Shown here: positions 54,604 through 64,000 of the stretch, piece by piece | Position numbering within the stretch: the stretch's first letter is position 1 | Layout of the letters: every line of letters begins with the position of its first letter | Assembly (NCBI GenBank): GCA_027704905.1 | Contig: CM051015.1 | Location: forward strand, 16,526,615 to 16,590,614 | Reading direction: 5' to 3' | Origin: Muraenolepis orangiensis | Lineage: Eukaryota > Chordata > Actinopteri > Gadiformes > Muraenolepididae | DNA: 64,000 bases | Position numbers and translations under genes: made by a program | The notes under the pieces: generated by a model | Databases searched by the model: none | What the model saw: the letters and a program-made list of their open reading frames with translations, nothing else | Told to the model about the DNA's origin: nothing

Positions 54604-55794
54604 TGTGCGTGTGCTTGTGTGTGTGAAATCAGTCACAACACTGTGATCTACATACTAATGACTGAATGTCAAGCAAAGCAATATAAATGTAATTATGTAC
54701 TGTACATATTATGTGCCGAGTTAGGGTACATGCTCAACCATGAGACAAAAGACTCAGTAAGAAGCACTTGTCGGTGGAGAAATTATTTCTTTGTGAACTC
54801 CATTAAATATCCATAAAACAATTGCATAATGCGACAATCAGACATGAACATTTTGCATAGAAGTAAACCTCTGCGGTTCGCTACTGGACCTTTTTTTCTT
54901 TCTTAAAAAATTAAATCCTAACAAATATATTGCACAGTATAAAACACATACAAGTAAAAAGTCACAGTTATAAAAGTCCAAAAATTGTACAAAATAAAAT
55001 ATAACGCAAAAAGTCCCAAAGTTTTGATTGTGACTTTGTTGAAAGTGGCATACGTCTCCCAAATGTCCACAAATGCCCCAAGTCGAATCATATTCATCCA
55101 CTTCTACAGTGTTGCCCCACGAAGACTTCCCCATGGTTACTAATGAACTCTCCAGAGAACCCTAGATCCACGCAGAGAGAGAGTCCCTTCTTCCACATCT
55201 GTGGCAGCAGCTCTGTGTCTCAGCAACAGTAAAAACATTTGGCAAACGGTTTAGAGGGGGTCGTCCACAGTTCAAACAAACAGTCCACGTGACGTCCGCC
55301 GATGAGACACGGCAACAAACAAGGTGGTCCTGCTTTGCCCTGTTTGTGTCGTTAGGGTCTGTGGGCATCCCACCGGGGGGGGGGGGTCGGCTTACAGTAC
55401 GCTGGTTCTTCCCTTGGTAGGGACGGTGGCGGTATGCCAGTGGCGGTACGCCGGTACGGTGGGGAGAACAAGGAAGGCTTTGCGTCTTTCCAACACAGCC
55501 AAAGGCAGCGCTTTGGGACAGAGATCCGGACCTTCCGCAGGAGTCGCCCGCAGCAACGATTGACAACAAAGTAAATCCAACAATCAATCTGTTTGGTTTT
55601 GGATTGTTCTCTATCGGGTAAGGTAGAGATGGCTGGGCACTTTTGGTGGAGGCCTTTTTTGGTGCGAGGCTTCTGGGGAATCCAGTAAGAAGGGAGGGGT
55701 AGAAGCAGCCTCCCCTCCCTCTCTCCCTCTCTCCCTCTCTTCCTCTCTCCCTCTCTCTCTCTCTCAATGTCTCTCTCTCGCTCTCTCACTCTCT
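53641..55794. other. Intergenic region and aff3 3' UTR
   Basis: No gene was recognised between rev1 and aff3. It holds a (TG)n tract at 54511-54629. From about 54840 to 55794 the text is probably the aff3 3' UTR, with a (TC)n-rich block at 55710-55793 directly after the stop. Minus-strand frames at 55162-55767 are open by chance and lack family motifs. Confidence 0.5.
54511..54629. repeat. (TG)n microsatellite
   Basis: About 43 perfect TG units are followed by a decayed (TGCG/TGCT) end. Confidence 0.97.

Positions 55795-64000
<8,206 letters not shown>

Noticed and set aside
55162..55767. 201-codon minus-strand frame downstream of the aff3 stop
   Set aside because: Its start lies in a (GA)n tract and its body is 3' UTR-like with no AF4-family similarity. 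The phased aff3 stop at 55795-55797 precedes it.

Overview
The window is nuclear DNA of a ray-finned (teleost) fish. The evidence is the GT-AG multi-exon genes, the very abundant (CA)n, (GA)n and (TA)n tracts, and a mobile-element load typical of fish (BEL/Pao, Ty3/gypsy, L2-like LINEs, a tRNA-type SINE and MITEs). The right-hand gene order, cracdl(-) mitd1(-) mrpl30(+) txndc9(-) rev1(-) aff3(-), matches the human 2q11 block CRACDL-MITD1-MRPL30-(LYG)-TXNDC9-(EIF5B)-REV1-AFF3, but lyg and eif5b are missing here.

Region 1 (1-9009) is the 3' part of a decayed BEL/Pao LTR retrotransposon. Two non-LTR elements interrupt it: a 0.5-kb LINE 3' fragment with a 12-bp target duplication, and a 3.6-kb antisense L2-like LINE. 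Region 2 (about 10.67-20.97 kb) is the most unusual part. Two divergent inverted repeats bracket (a) a spliced integrase-core transposase gene that has lost its catalytic middle and (b) a spliced ubiquitin-ligase gene (C2HC finger, UIM motif, HECT domain) that carries one in-frame stop. I read this as a degraded large DNA transposon carrying a HECT E3 ligase, with a LINE tail and two MITE-like inverted repeats nested inside it. Region 3 (21.0-24.8 kb) holds a minisatellite, a Ty3/gypsy element that has lost reverse transcriptase, and an L2 3' end.

Region 4 (25.4-64.0 kb) is the conserved gene block. All exon junctions were assigned by splice sites plus reading phase, and every complete gene closes in frame: cracdl (1,047 aa, 9 exons), mitd1 (246 aa, 7 exons), mrpl30 (160 aa, 5 exons), txndc9 (220 aa, 4 exons), rev1 (1,395 aa, 21 exons) and the last 11 exons of aff3 (1,096 aa; its 5' end lies beyond the window). 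The products act in actin dynamics, cytokinetic abscission, mitochondrial translation, chaperonin regulation, translesion DNA synthesis and transcription elongation. They share a locus by ancient synteny, not by pathway. mitd1 and mrpl30 are head to head and probably share a promoter.

Notable details in the gene block are a tandem triplication of an mrpl30 exon end together with its splice donor, a GC-AG intron in rev1, two aff3 splice acceptors that sit directly against long (TG)n tracts, and an 89-bp perfect palindrome between txndc9 and rev1.
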